From Cyanobium sp. E1_MAG_00006 (GTDB lineage Bacteria > Cyanobacteriota > Cyanobacteriia > PCC-6307 > Cyanobiaceae), in NCBI GenBank assembly GCA_027488975.1, contig JAIYAQ010000012.1, forward strand, positions 186,001 to 250,000: DNA of 64,000 bases, read 5' to 3'. The number at the start of each line of letters is the position of its first letter. Positions within the stretch are counted from its first letter, which is position 1. The position numbers and the translations under genes were made by a program. Of the stretch, positions 15,447 through 25,379 are shown one piece after another. Below the pieces are notes generated by a model. The model was not told the DNA's origin, did no database searches, and was given only the letters and a program-made list of their open reading frames with translations.

Positions 15447-17231
15447 ATGGCCCTGCCCGATCTCACGCGTCGCACCAAGATCGTGGCCACCATCGGCCCC
15501 GCCACCGAATCTCCAGAGCAGCTGCGCCGCCTGATTGAGGCCGGTGCCACCACATTCCGTCTCAACTTCTCCCACGGCGACCACAGCGAACACGCCGCCC
15601 GCATCGCCACCATCCGCCAGGTGGGCCACGAGCTGGGCATCCACGTCGGCATCCTGCAGGACCTGCAGGGCCCGAAGATCCGACTCGGCCGATTCAAGGA
15701 CGGCCCCATCACCGTGGCCAAGGGCGATCGCTTCACGCTCACCTCCCGGGCTGTGGCCTGCACCCAGGAGATCGCCACCGTCACCTACGACAAGCTGGCC
15801 GATGAGGTGATGGCCGGCAGCCGGATCCTGCTGGACGACGGCCGCGTGGAAATGGTGGTCGACAATGTCGATAAGCCTGAGCAGACCCTCTATTGCACCG
15901 TCACCGTGGGTGGCGTGCTCTCCAACAACAAGGGCGTCAACTTCCCGGACGTTCAACTCTCGATCCGCGCCCTCACCGACAAGGACCGCACCGATCTGGC
16001 CTTCGGTCTGCAGCAGGGGGTCGACTGGGTGGCACTCAGCTTCGTGCGCAACCCCTCCGACATGCTGGAGATCAAGGAGCTGATCGCCAGCCACGGCCAC
16101 AGCACGCCGGTGGTGGCCAAGATCGAGAAGTTCGAGGCGATCGATCAGATCGACGCGATCCTGCCGCTCTGCGACGGCGTGATGGTGGCCCGCGGCGACC
16201 TCGGCGTCGAGATGCCCGCCGAGGAGGTGCCGCTGCTGCAGAAGGAGCTGATCCGCAAGTGCAACGCCCTTGGCATCCCGGTGATCACCGCCACCCAGAT
16301 GCTCGATTCGATGGTGAGCTGCCCGCGGCCCACCCGCGCTGAGGTGAGCGATGTGGCCAACGCCATCCTCGATGGCACCGACGCCGTGATGCTGTCCAAC
16401 GAAAGCGCCGTGGGCGACTTCCCGGTGGAAGCGGTAGCAACGATGACCCAGATCGCCCGCCGCATCGAGCGCGACTACCCCCGCCGCGGCGACGAAAGCC
16501 AGCTGGCCTCCACGATCCCCAACGCCATCAGCCAGGCGGTGAGCTCGATCGCCCGCCAGCTGGAAGCCTCGGCGATCCTCACCCTGACCAAAGGCGGCGC
16601 CACAGCCCGCAACGTCAGCAAGTTCCGCCCGAGCACACCGATCCTCGCGATCACCAGCGAGGTGTCTGTGGCACGCCGGCTGCAGCTGTGCTGGGGCGTC
16701 AGCCCGTTGCTGATCGAGGAGCAGACCTCCTCCACCAGCACCTTCAGCATGGCCATGGGCATGGCCCGCGAGATGGGCGTTCTCAGCGACGGCGACCTGG
16801 TTGTTCAGACAGCCGGCACCCTGGCGGGCGTGAGCGGCTCCACCGACTTCATCAAGGTGGGCATCGTCTCGGCTGTGCTCTCCAGAGGCCTCGGCATCGG
16901 CACTGGCTCGGTGAGCGGTCGCGTGCGCCTGGTGGAGAGCCCTGAGGCTGCTGCCTCGATCCAGACCGGCGAGATCCTGGTGGTGCGTGAAACCACGGCC
17001 GACTACGTGGAAGCGCTGCGCAGGGCCAAGGGCGTGATCGCCGAACAGGGCGGCAGCGAGAGCCACGCCGCCGTGATCGCCCAGCAAACCGGAATCCCGG
17101 CGATCGTGGGCGTGGCCAATGCGATCGAGAGCCTGCGCCAGGGCGAGATCGTCACCCTCGACCTGCTGCGCGGTGAGGTGCACCGCGGCGCCCGCAGCCA
17201 CAACACCGACAAGCACGGCGCCATCGTCTAG
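15447..17231 (+). CDS. pyk: Pyruvate kinase
   Basis: The 594-residue enzyme converts phosphoenolpyruvate and ADP to pyruvate and ATP, the last step of glycolysis. Visible motifs: TKIVATIGPATESPEQL at the start, FRLNFSHGDH, the active-site helix VAKIEKFEAIDQIDAILPLCDG with VMVARGDLGVE, and ITATQMLDSM. The C-terminal extension (SESHAAVIAQQTGIPAIVG) is the PEP-utiliser swivelling domain found on many cyanobacterial and Bacillus-type pyruvate kinases. Length is normal for that extended form. Followed after 26 bases by an ABC permease. Confidence 0.96.
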   Translation: MALPDLTRRTKIVATIGPATESPEQLRRLIEAGATTFRLNFSHGDHSEHAARIATIRQVGHELGIHVGILQDLQGPKIRLGRFKDGPITVAKGDRFTLTSRAVACTQEIATVTYDKLADEVMAGSRILLDDGRVEMVVDNVDKPEQTLYCTVTVGGVLSNNKGVNFPDVQLSIRALTDKDRTDLAFGLQQGVDWVALSFVRNPSDMLEIKELIASHGHSTPVVAKIEKFEAIDQIDAILPLCDGVMVARGDLGVEMPAEEVPLLQKELIRKCNALGIPVITATQMLDSMVSCPRPTRAEVSDVANAILDGTDAVMLSNESAVGDFPVEAVATMTQIARRIERDYPRRGDESQLASTIPNAISQAVSSIARQLEASAILTLTKGGATARNVSKFRPSTPILAITSEVSVARRLQLCWGVSPLLIEEQTSSTSTFSMAMGMAREMGVLSDGDLVVQTAGTLAGVSGSTDFIKVGIVSAVLSRGLGIGTGSVSGRVRLVESPEAAASIQTGEILVVRETTADYVEALRRAKGVIAEQGGSESHAAVIAQQTGIPAIVGVANAIESLRQGEIVTLDLLRGEVHRGARSHNTDKHGAIV

Positions 17232-17257
17232 TCAGACCTTCAACGTCCGGAACCTCA

Positions 17258-18487
17258 ATGGCCGCGAAGCTGCCCCTGCGTGAAACCGTGGGGATGGCCC
17301 TGAACACCCTGCGGGCCAACCGGCTGCGCTCGCTGCTCACGATGCTCGGCATCGTGATCGGCAACGCCTCGGTGATCACCCTGGTGGGCGTGGGCAAAGG
17401 TGCCCAGAACCTGGCGGAGGGGCAGCTCAACACCCTCGGCGCCAACGTGCTGTTCGTGGTGCCCGGCAACAACGACAGTCGCCGCCAGGGCATCGACTTT
17501 CCCAAGACCCTGGTGCTTGAGGACGCCGAGGCGATCGCCGAACAGGTGCCCTCAGTGAAGCGGGTGGTGCCCCAGATCACTCTCAGCGCCGTGTTGCAGT
17601 CCGGTTCCAGGAGTTCCAGCAGCAGCGTGTCGGGCATCACGCCCGACTTCATCAGCGTGCGTCGCTTCGACGTGGCCCAGGGGCGCTTCATCGACCGCCG
17701 CGATCTGGACGGAGCACGGAACGTGGTGGTGATCGGCCCCGATCTGCGCGAAAAACTGTTGCCGGCGGGCTCGGCCATCGGCCGCAGCCTGCGCATCCGC
17801 GACCAGAGCTTTGAGGTGATCGGCGTGATGGCGTCCAAGGGCGCCGTGTTCGGCCAGAACCAGGATGAAGCGGCCTACATCCCGCTGAGCACGATGGTGA
17901 GCAAGCTCTCCGGACGCGATCCCACCTACGGGGTGAGCCTGAACTTCATCAGCGTGGAAGCGAAGGATGAGGCCAGCACCGGCGCTGCCAAGTTCCAGAT
18001 CACGAACCTTTTGCGCCAGCGCCACAACATCCTGCGCGAGGACGACTTCGCCGTGCGCTCCCAGAAGGATGCCCTCTCGATCGTGGGCACGATCACCGGC
18101 GGACTGACTCTGATGCTGGCGGCGATCGGAGCCATCTCCCTGCTGGTGGGTGGGATCGGGATCATGAACATCATGCTGGTGTCGGTGAGTGAGCGCACCA
18201 GCGAGATCGGCCTGCGCAAGGCGATCGGCGCCCGCAGCAGCGATGTTCTGAGCCAGTTCCTGGTGGAGGCCCTCGTGCTCTCCAGCCTCGGCGGCGTGAT
18301 CGGCAGCGCCCTCGGCATCTCCGCCGTGGCGGCGGTGGCGGCGTTCACACCCCTACCGGCCTCGATCGCCGCCGCCAACGTGCTGATCACGGTGGGGCTC
18401 TCTGGCTCGATCGGCCTGATCTTCGGGGTGCTGCCGGCCCGACGCGCCTCCCGCCTCGATCCGATCACAGCCCTGCGCAGCCTCTGA
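17258..18487 (+). CDS. MacB/DevC-like ABC transporter permease
   Basis: This 409-residue permease has one N-terminal helix, a long periplasmic MacB-type core domain (about residues 45-270), and three C-terminal FtsX-type helices. Diagnostic stretches are LRANRLRSLLTMLGIVIGNAS, VGGIGIMNIMLVSVSERTSEIGLRKAIGAR, and the ending RRASRLDPITALRSL. Family members form tripartite efflux systems or mechanotransmission complexes with an ATPase and a periplasmic adaptor; neither is adjacent, so they are encoded elsewhere. The substrate is unknown. Confidence 0.88.
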   Translation: MAAKLPLRETVGMALNTLRANRLRSLLTMLGIVIGNASVITLVGVGKGAQNLAEGQLNTLGANVLFVVPGNNDSRRQGIDFPKTLVLEDAEAIAEQVPSVKRVVPQITLSAVLQSGSRSSSSSVSGITPDFISVRRFDVAQGRFIDRRDLDGARNVVVIGPDLREKLLPAGSAIGRSLRIRDQSFEVIGVMASKGAVFGQNQDEAAYIPLSTMVSKLSGRDPTYGVSLNFISVEAKDEASTGAAKFQITNLLRQRHNILREDDFAVRSQKDALSIVGTITGGLTLMLAAIGAISLLVGGIGIMNIMLVSVSERTSEIGLRKAIGARSSDVLSQFLVEALVLSSLGGVIGSALGISAVAAVAAFTPLPASIAAANVLITVGLSGSIGLIFGVLPARRASRLDPITALRSL

Positions 18488-18635
18488 AGCCCGCAGGGAT
18501 TCGGTCCGGCGCGGCACAGTTCCGGCCGTCAACAGCACAGAAGCGGTGCCTAGCTCAGGAAGAAAACCTTAAAACCCGGGATTCACCCCAAAAGCGTGTC
18601 GGATGCCACCAATGCCTGACCGCAGGGATGGGTTC

Positions 18636-18965
18636 ATGGTGGATCCTTCACACCCGGCGACACCCTTGGCGCAGCTTTCTTGCGGCTACCGCAACAACAG
18701 CGATCGCATGGTGATCGTGCGTTGCATCGGCCCTGAGGAGTTCTTCCTCGAGCGGGTGGTGTTTCCCTTCGAGCTGCTCAGCTTCCTGGCGCCGCCAAAT
18801 TCCGTGTTGGAGATCTGGACCCACGGCCTCGGCGGTCCTGAGCTGGTGGAGAGCCTGGAGGTCGCCAACCTGCAGGTGGAGTCGCCCGAGGAGGCGAACC
18901 ATCTCAGCCTCGCGCCGGAGCCGGAAGCCCGCCTGGCAGAACTCGACTGGCAGGAAGCGGTCTGA
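18636..18965 (+). CDS. DUF1830 protein
   Basis: A soluble protein of about 109 residues with the DUF1830 core [35 protein letters not shown] followed by a variable acidic C-terminus. The family is confined to cyanobacteria and has no known function. I chose ATG 18636 over the track start 18603; the region upstream of it has little codon-like content, though an ATG at 18612 is also in frame. It precedes ftsH by 73 bases and may share its transcript. Confidence 0.8.
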   Translation: MVDPSHPATPLAQLSCGYRNNSDRMVIVRCIGPEEFFLERVVFPFELLSFLAPPNSVLEIWTHGLGGPELVESLEVANLQVESPEEANHLSLAPEPEARLAELDWQEAV

Positions 18966-19038
18966 TTCGTGCCGCTGGCGCGACAGACAGGATGAGGGCC
19001 GCTTTACACTTGTTAAACAACCGGCATTTCTGGCAGCC

Positions 19039-21006
19039 ATGAATCAGCGCTGGCGCTTCATCGCCCTCTGGGTTCTGCCCATCGGCGTGGCCCTGTTCCT
19101 TGGCTGGCAGGTGCTCGGAAGCGGCGCCAATCGCATGGCCCCAGCCGCATCCGGTGGCCCCACCGTGGCACCGCGCAATGCCGCCGTGGCTCGCATGAGC
19201 TACGGCCGCTTCCTCGACTACGTCGAGGCCGGCCGTGTCACCGCGGTCGACATCTTTGACGGTGGCCGTACTGCCGTGGTGGAGGCCGTTGATCCCGACC
19301 TCGACAACCGGGTGCAGCGCCTGCGCGTGGATCTGCCCGGTCTGGCACCCGAGCTGGTGAACAATCTCAAGCAGCAGGGCATCAGCTTTGACATTCACCC
19401 ACCCCGCCAGGCCCCGCCGGCCCTGGGGCTGCTGGGCAACCTGCTGTTCCCACTGCTGCTGATCGGCACGCTGGTGTTCCTGGCCCGGCGCGGCAGCGGC
19501 ATGCCCGGCGGTCCTGGCCAGGCGATGCAGTTCGGCAAGACCAAGGCCCGTTTCGCCATGGAAGCCGAAACCGGCGTGAAATTCGACGATGTGGCCGGCG
19601 TCGAGGAGGCCAAGCAGGATCTCCAGGAGGTCGTGACCTTCCTGAAGACTCCGGAACGCTTCACCTCTGTGGGCGCCAAGATTCCCAAAGGCGTGTTGCT
19701 GGTGGGCCCCCCTGGCACCGGCAAGACCCTGCTGGCCAAGGCGATCGCCGGCGAGGCCGGTGTGCCCTTCTTCTCCCTCTCCGGCTCGGAGTTTGTGGAG
19801 ATGTTCGTTGGCGTCGGCGCCAGCCGCGTGCGCGATCTGTTCAAGCGGGCCAAGGAGAACAGCCCCTGCCTGATCTTCATCGATGAGATCGATGCCGTGG
19901 GCCGTCAGCGCGGTGCCGGCGTGGGCGGCGGCAACGACGAACGGGAGCAGACCCTCAACCAGCTGCTCACCGAAATGGACGGCTTCGAGGGCAACAGCGG
20001 CATCATCATCATCGCCGCCACCAACAGGGCCGATGTGCTGGATTCCGCCCTGCTGCGCCCCGGTCGCTTCGACCGTCAGGTGCAGGTGGACGTGCCGGAC
20101 ATCAAGGGTCGCCTCTCGGTGCTCAAGGTTCACTCCCGCGACAAGAAGCTTGCCGAGGATGTGAGTCTTGAATCGATCGCCCGCCGAACCCCAGGTTTCT
20201 CCGGTGCGGATCTGGCCAACCTGCTCAACGAAGCCGCCATCCTCACGGCCCGCCGCCGCAAGGAGGCGACGACCCTCGCCGAAATCGACGACGCGGTGGA
20301 CCGGATCATCGCCGGCATGGAGGGCAAACCGCTCACGGATGGTCGCAGTAAGCGCCTGATCGCCTACCACGAGGTGGGGCACGCCCTGGTGGGCACCCTG
20401 GTCAAAGCCCACGATCCCGTGCAGAAGGTCACCCTGATTCCTCGCGGCCAGGCGCAGGGCCTCACCTGGTTCTCCCCCGATGAGGAGCAGATGCTGGTGA
20501 GTCGCGCCCAGCTGCGCGCCCGGATCATGGGTGCCCTCGGCGGCCGTGCCGCCGAGGATGTGGTGTTCGGCTACGCCGAGGTGACCACCGGCGCCGGTGG
20601 CGACATTCAGCAGGTGGCCTCGATCGCCCGGCAGATGGTGACCCGTTTCGGCATGAGCGAAGTGGGTCAGCTGTCCCTGGAGGCCGGCAACCAGGAGGTG
20701 TTCCTGGGCCGCGACCTGATGACCCGCAGCGACGGCTCCGATGCCACCGCCGCCCGCGTGGATCTGGCCGTGCGCCAGATGGTGCAGAACTGCTATGCCG
20801 ACACGGTCAAGCTGGTGGCCGCGCATCGCGCCTGCATGGATCGGGTGGTGGAACTGCTGATCGAGAAGGAAAGCCTGGATGGCGATGAATTCCGCGCCAT
20901 CGTCAGTGAATTCGCCACCATCCCTGAGAAGGAGCGCTTCTCACCGTTCCTCAGCAGCGAGGGTGAAGCCCAGCCAGAGCCTGCCGCTGCACCGGCCAGC
21001 GCCTGA
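19039..21006 (+). CDS. ftsH: ATP-dependent zinc metalloprotease FtsH
   Basis: The 655-residue membrane protease has two N-terminal helices (residues 7-27 and about 130-150) flanking a periplasmic/lumenal domain, then the AAA+ module with Walker A GPPGTGKT, Walker [15 protein letters not shown] and the second region of homology [21 protein letters not shown]. The peptidase domain carries the zinc motif HEVGH. Cyanobacterial FtsH paralogues degrade damaged PSII D1 protein and other membrane proteins in thylakoids. Position near clpP and thf1 fits a quality-control neighbourhood. TTTACACTTGTTAAACAA just upstream may be a promoter element. A terminator follows. Confidence 0.97.
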   Translation: MNQRWRFIALWVLPIGVALFLGWQVLGSGANRMAPAASGGPTVAPRNAAVARMSYGRFLDYVEAGRVTAVDIFDGGRTAVVEAVDPDLDNRVQRLRVDLPGLAPELVNNLKQQGISFDIHPPRQAPPALGLLGNLLFPLLLIGTLVFLARRGSGMPGGPGQAMQFGKTKARFAMEAETGVKFDDVAGVEEAKQDLQEVVTFLKTPERFTSVGAKIPKGVLLVGPPGTGKTLLAKAIAGEAGVPFFSLSGSEFVEMFVGVGASRVRDLFKRAKENSPCLIFIDEIDAVGRQRGAGVGGGNDEREQTLNQLLTEMDGFEGNSGIIIIAATNRADVLDSALLRPGRFDRQVQVDVPDIKGRLSVLKVHSRDKKLAEDVSLESIARRTPGFSGADLANLLNEAAILTARRRKEATTLAEIDDAVDRIIAGMEGKPLTDGRSKRLIAYHEVGHALVGTLVKAHDPVQKVTLIPRGQAQGLTWFSPDEEQMLVSRAQLRARIMGALGGRAAEDVVFGYAEVTTGAGGDIQQVASIARQMVTRFGMSEVGQLSLEAGNQEVFLGRDLMTRSDGSDATAARVDLAVRQMVQNCYADTVKLVAAHRACMDRVVELLIEKESLDGDEFRAIVSEFATIPEKERFSPFLSSEGEAQPEPAAAPASA

Positions 21007-21014
21007 ATTGTTGG

Positions 21015-21035
21015 TTTCTGATTTCTGATTTCTCA
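21015..21035 (+). repeat. 7-bp tandem repeat, three copies
   Basis: TTTCTGA, TTTCTGA, TTTCTCA run consecutively between the ftsH stop and its terminator stem. Short and T-rich; likely slippage product. Confidence 0.7.
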
Positions 21036-21037
21036 AT

Positions 21038-21066
21038 GCCCGGGCGCAGAAACGCTCGGGCTTTTT
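21038..21066 (+). terminator. Intrinsic terminator after ftsH
   Basis: GCCCGGGCG (21038-21046) pairs with CGCTCGGGC (21053-21061), with one G-T wobble, and is followed by TTTTT. It lies 31 bases after the ftsH stop and ahead of the convergent DUF2256 gene. Confidence 0.88.
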
Positions 21067-21088
21067 GCTGGTCTGGCAGGACAGCAGC

Positions 21089-21283
21089 TCAGGAGTCCGA
21101 GCGCAAGCTGCGCTGACCACGGCAGCGATCCGAGCAGTAGATCACCTGCTCCCACACCGCAGCCCAGCGGCGACGCCATGAAAAAGGCCTGCCACACACG
21201 GGGCAGACCTTGCTGGGTCGCTGGCTGGGCGGTAGGCCCTTGCCGCCAGGACGCGCGTCTGACTCTCCGCGACCGCGCCCCAA
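21089..21283 (-). CDS. DUF2256 zinc-ribbon-like protein
   Basis: About 64 residues; the conserved part is [20 protein letters not shown] followed by [10 protein letters not shown], giving CxxC...CxxxC-type cysteines for one zinc site, the DUF2256 pattern. The family is small and often follows or precedes other housekeeping genes. Start is uncertain: a TTG at 21283 just beyond the clpP stop is the likeliest, leaving 2 bases between the genes. Very probably co-transcribed with clpP. Confidence 0.75.
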   Translation of the reverse strand: MGRGRGESDARPGGKGLPPSQRPSKVCPVCGRPFSWRRRWAAVWEQVIYCSDRCRGQRSLRSDS

Positions 21284-21285
21284 GG

Positions 21286-21876
21286 TCAGACCGAGCGAAC
21301 GGGGCGCTTGTCGATCACCTTGTCGATCAGGCCGTACTGCACCGCCTCGGCGGGCGACATGAAGAAGTCGCGGTCGGTGTCTTCCTCGATGCGGTCCATG
21401 GGCTGGCCGGTGCGATCGGAGAGCTCCTGGTTGAGCTTCTTCTTGAGATAGAGAATCTCGTCGGCCTGGATGCGGATGTCGCTGGCCTGACCACGCGCCC
21501 CGCCCAGGGGCTGGTGAATCATGATCCGCGAATGGGTGAGGCTGCTGCGCTTGCCCTTGGCGCCGGCGCAGAGCAGGAAGGCACCCATCGAGGCGGCCAG
21601 ACCCACACACACCGTCTGCACATCGGGTTTGATGTGCTGCATCGTGTCGAAGATGCCCAGGCCGTCGTACACCGAACCGCCGGGGGAGTTGATGTAGAGG
21701 AAGATGTCCTTCTCCGGATCCTCGGCTTCGAGAAACAGCAGCTGGGCCACGATCCGGTTGGCCGACTCCGCTGTGACCGGCTCACCAAGGAAGATGATGC
21801 GCTCGCGCAGCAGGCGCGAATAGATATCGAACGCCCGCTCACCCCGGCCCGACTCTTCGATCACGATCGGGATCAT
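21286..21876 (-). CDS. clpP: ATP-dependent Clp protease proteolytic subunit
   Basis: The 196-residue serine protease has the catalytic triad in place: Ser in [11 protein letters not shown], His in [10 protein letters not shown] and Asp in the [19 protein letters not shown] stretch. ClpP tetradecamers degrade proteins fed by ClpC/ClpX; cyanobacteria encode several ClpP and a ClpR paralogue, and this one has an intact triad. I chose ATG 21876 ([17 protein letters not shown]); the track start at 21891 is a TTG. Divergent from thf1. Confidence 0.96.
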   Translation of the reverse strand: MIPIVIEESGRGERAFDIYSRLLRERIIFLGEPVTAESANRIVAQLLFLEAEDPEKDIFLYINSPGGSVYDGLGIFDTMQHIKPDVQTVCVGLAASMGAFLLCAGAKGKRSSLTHSRIMIHQPLGGARGQASDIRIQADEILYLKKKLNQELSDRTGQPMDRIEEDTDRDFFMSPAEAVQYGLIDKVIDKRPVRSV

Positions 21877-21973
21877 CGACACGGGCGGCAAGCAGCTGGC
21901 GGGATCCTACTGAGGCCGAGCCGGGAGAAGCGTTCCCCGCGAGCTAGGGTCGCCCCACCTTGAACCCCTGAGC

Positions 21974-22687
21974 GTGGGCGCCAGCCTCACCGTTGCCGAC
22001 AGCAAGCGGGCCTTTCACACCGCTTTCCCCCACGTGATCGCGCCGCTCTACCGGCGCCTGGTGGATGAACTGCTGGTGGAGCTGCATCTGCTCAGCCACC
22101 AACAGGGTTTCCAGGCCGACGGCCTGTTCGCCGTGGGGCTCACCCAGGTGTTCGACAGCTTCTCCCAGGGCTACCGCCCCGAGCAGCAGCGTGAACCACT
22201 GTTTATCGCGCTGTGCGCCGCCAACGGCTTCGATGGCCCCGCCCTGCGCACGCAGGCAGAGCAGGCGCGCAGCGGCGTGGGGCATCACAGCCTCGAGGAG
22301 GTGAAGGGCTGGCTCTCCAACCGCGGCGAGGGTGCCCCGGCGCCGATTGCCGGCTTGCTGCAGGGGGTCGTACGACCCGACTTCCACTATTCCCGCCTGG
22401 TGGCCGTCGGCCTGCTGAGCCTGCTGCAGAGCGCCCAGGGCGCCGATGCCCTGGAGCCCCAGGCCCTGCGCAACGCCGCCCATGAGATCGGCGAGGCGAT
22501 GGATCTGATCAAGGATCGCGTGGACAAGGACCTGAGCCTCTACGCCGGCAACATCGAGAAGATGAGCCAGGCGGTGGAGCTGATGGAGGAAACCGTGGCC
22601 GCCGAGCGACGCCGTCGCGAGAGGGCCGAGCAGGAGCGCTTTGGTGCTTCAGCCGATGAAGTGGCGGGCAGCACCGATCCCGCTTGA
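21974..22687 (+). CDS. thf1: Photosystem II biogenesis protein Thf1/Psb29
   Basis: The 237-residue protein begins TVADSKRAFHTAFPHVIAPL and has the Psb29 core VDELLVELHLLSHQQGF with FAVGLTQVFDSFSQGY, then a long C-terminal coiled coil (MSQAVELMEETVAAERRRRERAEQE). Thf1/Psb29 is needed for PSII assembly and repair and is known to stabilise FtsH complexes in cyanobacteria and plants. Its location 1 kb from ftsH and next to clpP makes functional sense. GTG start. The tail after the coiled coil is variable. Confidence 0.95.
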   Translation: MGASLTVADSKRAFHTAFPHVIAPLYRRLVDELLVELHLLSHQQGFQADGLFAVGLTQVFDSFSQGYRPEQQREPLFIALCAANGFDGPALRTQAEQARSGVGHHSLEEVKGWLSNRGEGAPAPIAGLLQGVVRPDFHYSRLVAVGLLSLLQSAQGADALEPQALRNAAHEIGEAMDLIKDRVDKDLSLYAGNIEKMSQAVELMEETVAAERRRRERAEQERFGASADEVAGSTDPA

Positions 22688-22716
22688 ATCCACTGCATTC
22701 AGCGCAGCGCCGACGT

Positions 22717-24066
22717 TCAGCGCGGCGCCGAAGCTGAGCCTGCAGCACGCAGCTCCAGGCGACCCGCCAGGCTGCTGCGCCGCTCACCGGAACGCTGCCC
22801 GAGGGGCAGACCGATCAGCTCCAGCTGTTGGGAGCGTTGCACCACCGGCGGCAGGCCGCTGGGCAGCAGACTCGCCGTGGCCATGGCAGCGGGCTGAAGC
22901 CGCAACCTCCAGGCAGACTCCGTCAACGGCAGGCCAGCGGGAATCCTGGTCGGCACAGGGCCCAGGAACAGCAACAGCTGCCCCTGCGGCAGCCAGCGCC
23001 ATCCACCAAGCAGCGTGCCATCCTCCCGGCTCCAGCCGGTGATACCCGGCAAAGGCTGCGTCGCGGCCAGGCCCTGATCCTCAAGGGCATCGCTGAGGTC
23101 CTTCAGCCAGCGCTCCAGCACAGGACGGCCGGATCCCGCTGTGAGCTGGAGCTGCAGGCCTGCCAGGAACGGGCCCTTCGGCACCGCCTGCAAGCGCAGC
23201 TGGAAGGGTGAAGCCTGAAGCTGCCGCAGGGGAACCGGCCCGAGGCCGTAGGTCTGCGCGAGCGACTGGCTCAGCACCGGGCTGGCCAGCAGTCCACGCA
23301 GCAGCAGATCCAGCCGACGGCCGCGCAGCTCCAGCAGCTGATCACCGGCCAGGGGAGCCACGGTGGGCACCGGCAGGCTGGCTGGCGCCGCGCCGAGGGC
23401 GCCTTCACTGCCATCGGCCTCCCCCTGCCAGAGCAGCGAGCGCCCCTGGCTGCTGAGCACCAGGCAACCCTGCTGGAGATCCTGGGCGAGGCTGGCCAGC
23501 GGGCCCAGCATCTGGCCCATGGCGCCGCCATTCCAGTGCACGGCCTGACTTTGACGCAGATGCTGCGTGCAGCGCAGGGCAAGGCCCCGCGGCGGCCGTC
23601 GGCGGGCCCGCAACTGCTCCTGCAGAAGCTGGCGTGCCAGAGGATCGGGAGCCACCACCACCAGATTATCGAGGCGCAGGCTGTTGGCGGGGAGCGGCAG
23701 CGAGGCTGGCGCGCTCAGCACCAGGTAGGCCCCGGCATCACCATGGGCGCCCCAGAACTGCCACCACAGGCGGCGCTGAGCGGCCCACAAGCGCCCGGCG
23801 CTGGCTGGGCCCAGGCGCTGAACCCATAACGGCGGTGGCGGCTGCGCCGGCTGGGCTGCGAAGCTCTGCAGGAGGGCCGCAGCTGGCATCAGACGCTCAA
23901 GGCCGGTGGCGGTGCGCCGGGGGAAGCTGAGCAACAGAAGCGCCGGCACCAGCAGCAGTGTCGCCGTGGTGAGCAGGGTGAAAGCCAGTGGAGGCCTTAG
24001 GGCTTGAGCTGGCCGCAGCGCCAGCGCAGCCTGCAGGGCAAGGGGATTCGGCAACCTCAGGCGCAT
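22717..24066 (-). CDS. Membrane-anchored hypothetical protein, 449 aa
   Basis: The protein starts at ATG 24066 (MRLRLPNPLALQAALALR), has one strong N-terminal helix (LLTTATLLLVPALLLLSF, about 31-48), and a large Leu/Gln/Pro-rich extracytoplasmic domain with no cysteines clustered and no motif I recognise. The track joins it to unrelated upstream codons as a 622-aa ORF. It overlaps the end of cofH by 10 bases, so the two are probably co-transcribed. It resembles picocyanobacterial hypothetical proteins only in general composition; function unknown. Confidence 0.6.
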   Translation of the reverse strand: MRLRLPNPLALQAALALRPAQALRPPLAFTLLTTATLLLVPALLLLSFPRRTATGLERLMPAAALLQSFAAQPAQPPPPLWVQRLGPASAGRLWAAQRRLWWQFWGAHGDAGAYLVLSAPASLPLPANSLRLDNLVVVAPDPLARQLLQEQLRARRRPPRGLALRCTQHLRQSQAVHWNGGAMGQMLGPLASLAQDLQQGCLVLSSQGRSLLWQGEADGSEGALGAAPASLPVPTVAPLAGDQLLELRGRRLDLLLRGLLASPVLSQSLAQTYGLGPVPLRQLQASPFQLRLQAVPKGPFLAGLQLQLTAGSGRPVLERWLKDLSDALEDQGLAATQPLPGITGWSREDGTLLGGWRWLPQGQLLLFLGPVPTRIPAGLPLTESAWRLRLQPAAMATASLLPSGLPPVVQRSQQLELIGLPLGQRSGERRSSLAGRLELRAAGSASAPR

Positions 24067-25379
24067 GGCAGAACCTCTCCATAGAGGGTGGTGCGCTGAC
24101 GCACGGGCCGACCGAGACCCCGGGCAGCCGCCTGCAGAGCCTCGGGGCTCTGGGCCGTGCCTCCCAGGGCGCCAGCCATGCGGGTAATCGTTTCTTCCAT
24201 CAGGGTGCCGCCGAGATCGTTGCAGCCCCAGCGCAGGGCCTCGCTGGCCCCGGCCAGGGTGAGCTTCACCCAGCTGGGCTGATGGTTGCGGAACCAGACA
24301 CCAAGCAGCAGGCGGGCCTGGGCGGTGAGGGCCAGCATGGCGGCGAGGTCCGGCTGATCGCGCCCCACCCGCTGCCGCAGGGGGGCCGGCGCCGCGGCGC
24401 CGATGAAGGGGAGCAGCACGAACTCGCTGAAACCACTGCGGCGATGCTGCCAGGCCCGCTGCTGCAGGGCTACCAGCGTGAGCAGATGCGCAGCGCGGTC
24501 GGCAACGCTTTCCAGATGGCCGGCCATCAGCGTGGCGGTACTGGCCAGGCCAGCTTCGTGCACCTGCAGGATCACGGCACACCACTGCCGGGCCGTGAGC
24601 TTCTCAGGGCAGAGACGCTGCCGCAGCGGTTCGCTCAGCACCTCGGCGGCGGTACCGGGCACAGAGCCGAGCCCGGCGCCACACAGGGCCTCCAGCACCG
24701 CCTGAAGACTGAGTTGATCCTGCTCGGCGATGAACAGCAGCTCCTGCGGCGAGAAGGCGTGCAGATGCAGGCCGGGTGCGGCTTCAGCCAGGCCCCGCAG
24801 CAGCTGCACGTGATACGTGAGCGCCGAGCCATCGATCCGGGCGGCGGTGTTCAGACCACCCTGGATGCAGAGTTCGGTGGCTCCGAGTGCCCGGGCTTCA
24901 GCGGCGCGCTGCTGCAGGCTGTCAAAGCTGTGCCAATAGGCGCCCGCCTGGCCAGGATCGCGGCGGAAGGCACAGAAGCTGCAGTGCTTTTGGCAATGGT
25001 TGCTGGTGTTGAGATTGCGGTTCACCACATAGGTGACCGTGTCGCCCGCCAGCTGGCAGCGCAGGCCGTCCGCCTGACGTTGCAACGGTTCGGCCGAAGG
25101 CTGACTGAGCAGCCTCAGGGCCAGAGACGAGCTGCGAGGGCTGGCCGGATCGTCGAGGAGAGAGATGGCAAGGCTCTCCTGTTCAGCGTCCGTCCAAGCG
25201 GAAGGAGCACAACGCTCAGCTTCTGGAATCTCACCAGCCAGATCCTCTCGGGGAGGCACCAGCAGCACGCCTGCTTCCTGCCAGGCCCAGGCTTCAAGGG
25301 CCGCCGGGCCCTCGCTCACCGGCGTGAACGGCCCGAGGAAGCGGAAACCGGCTGCTGACGACGGCGGCGATCCCGCCAC
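24057..25379 (-). CDS. cofH: FO synthase subunit CofH (radical SAM)
   Basis: The 440-residue radical-SAM enzyme has the cluster motif CQKHCSFCAF preceded by NRNLNTSNHC, then ELCIQGGLNT and HLHAFSPQELLFIAEQ, all matching CofH. CofH joins a tyrosine-derived unit to 5-amino-6-ribitylaminouracil; with CofG this gives FO (8-hydroxy-5-deazaflavin), used in cyanobacteria as the antenna of DNA photolyase. cofG is not in this window. The first 80 residues are a poorly conserved extension and the true start may lie downstream of the GTG at 25379. It overlaps the small helix gene before it. Confidence 0.88.
   Translation of the reverse strand: MAGSPPSSAAGFRFLGPFTPVSEGPAALEAWAWQEAGVLLVPPREDLAGEIPEAERCAPSAWTDAEQESLAISLLDDPASPRSSSLALRLLSQPSAEPLQRQADGLRCQLAGDTVTYVVNRNLNTSNHCQKHCSFCAFRRDPGQAGAYWHSFDSLQQRAAEARALGATELCIQGGLNTAARIDGSALTYHVQLLRGLAEAAPGLHLHAFSPQELLFIAEQDQLSLQAVLEALCGAGLGSVPGTAAEVLSEPLRQRLCPEKLTARQWCAVILQVHEAGLASTATLMAGHLESVADRAAHLLTLVALQQRAWQHRRSGFSEFVLLPFIGAAAPAPLRQRVGRDQPDLAAMLALTAQARLLLGVWFRNHQPSWVKLTLAGASEALRWGCNDLGGTLMEETITRMAGALGGTAQSPEALQAAARGLGRPVRQRTTLYGEVLPCA

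Noticed and set aside
15057-17216. 719-aa minus ORF across pyk
   Set aside because: Only its last 110 codons are a gene (MazG-like from ATG 15386); the rest is the complement of pyk.
18904-20826. 640-aa minus ORF antisense to ftsH
   Set aside because: Complement of a complete ftsH with all catalytic motifs.
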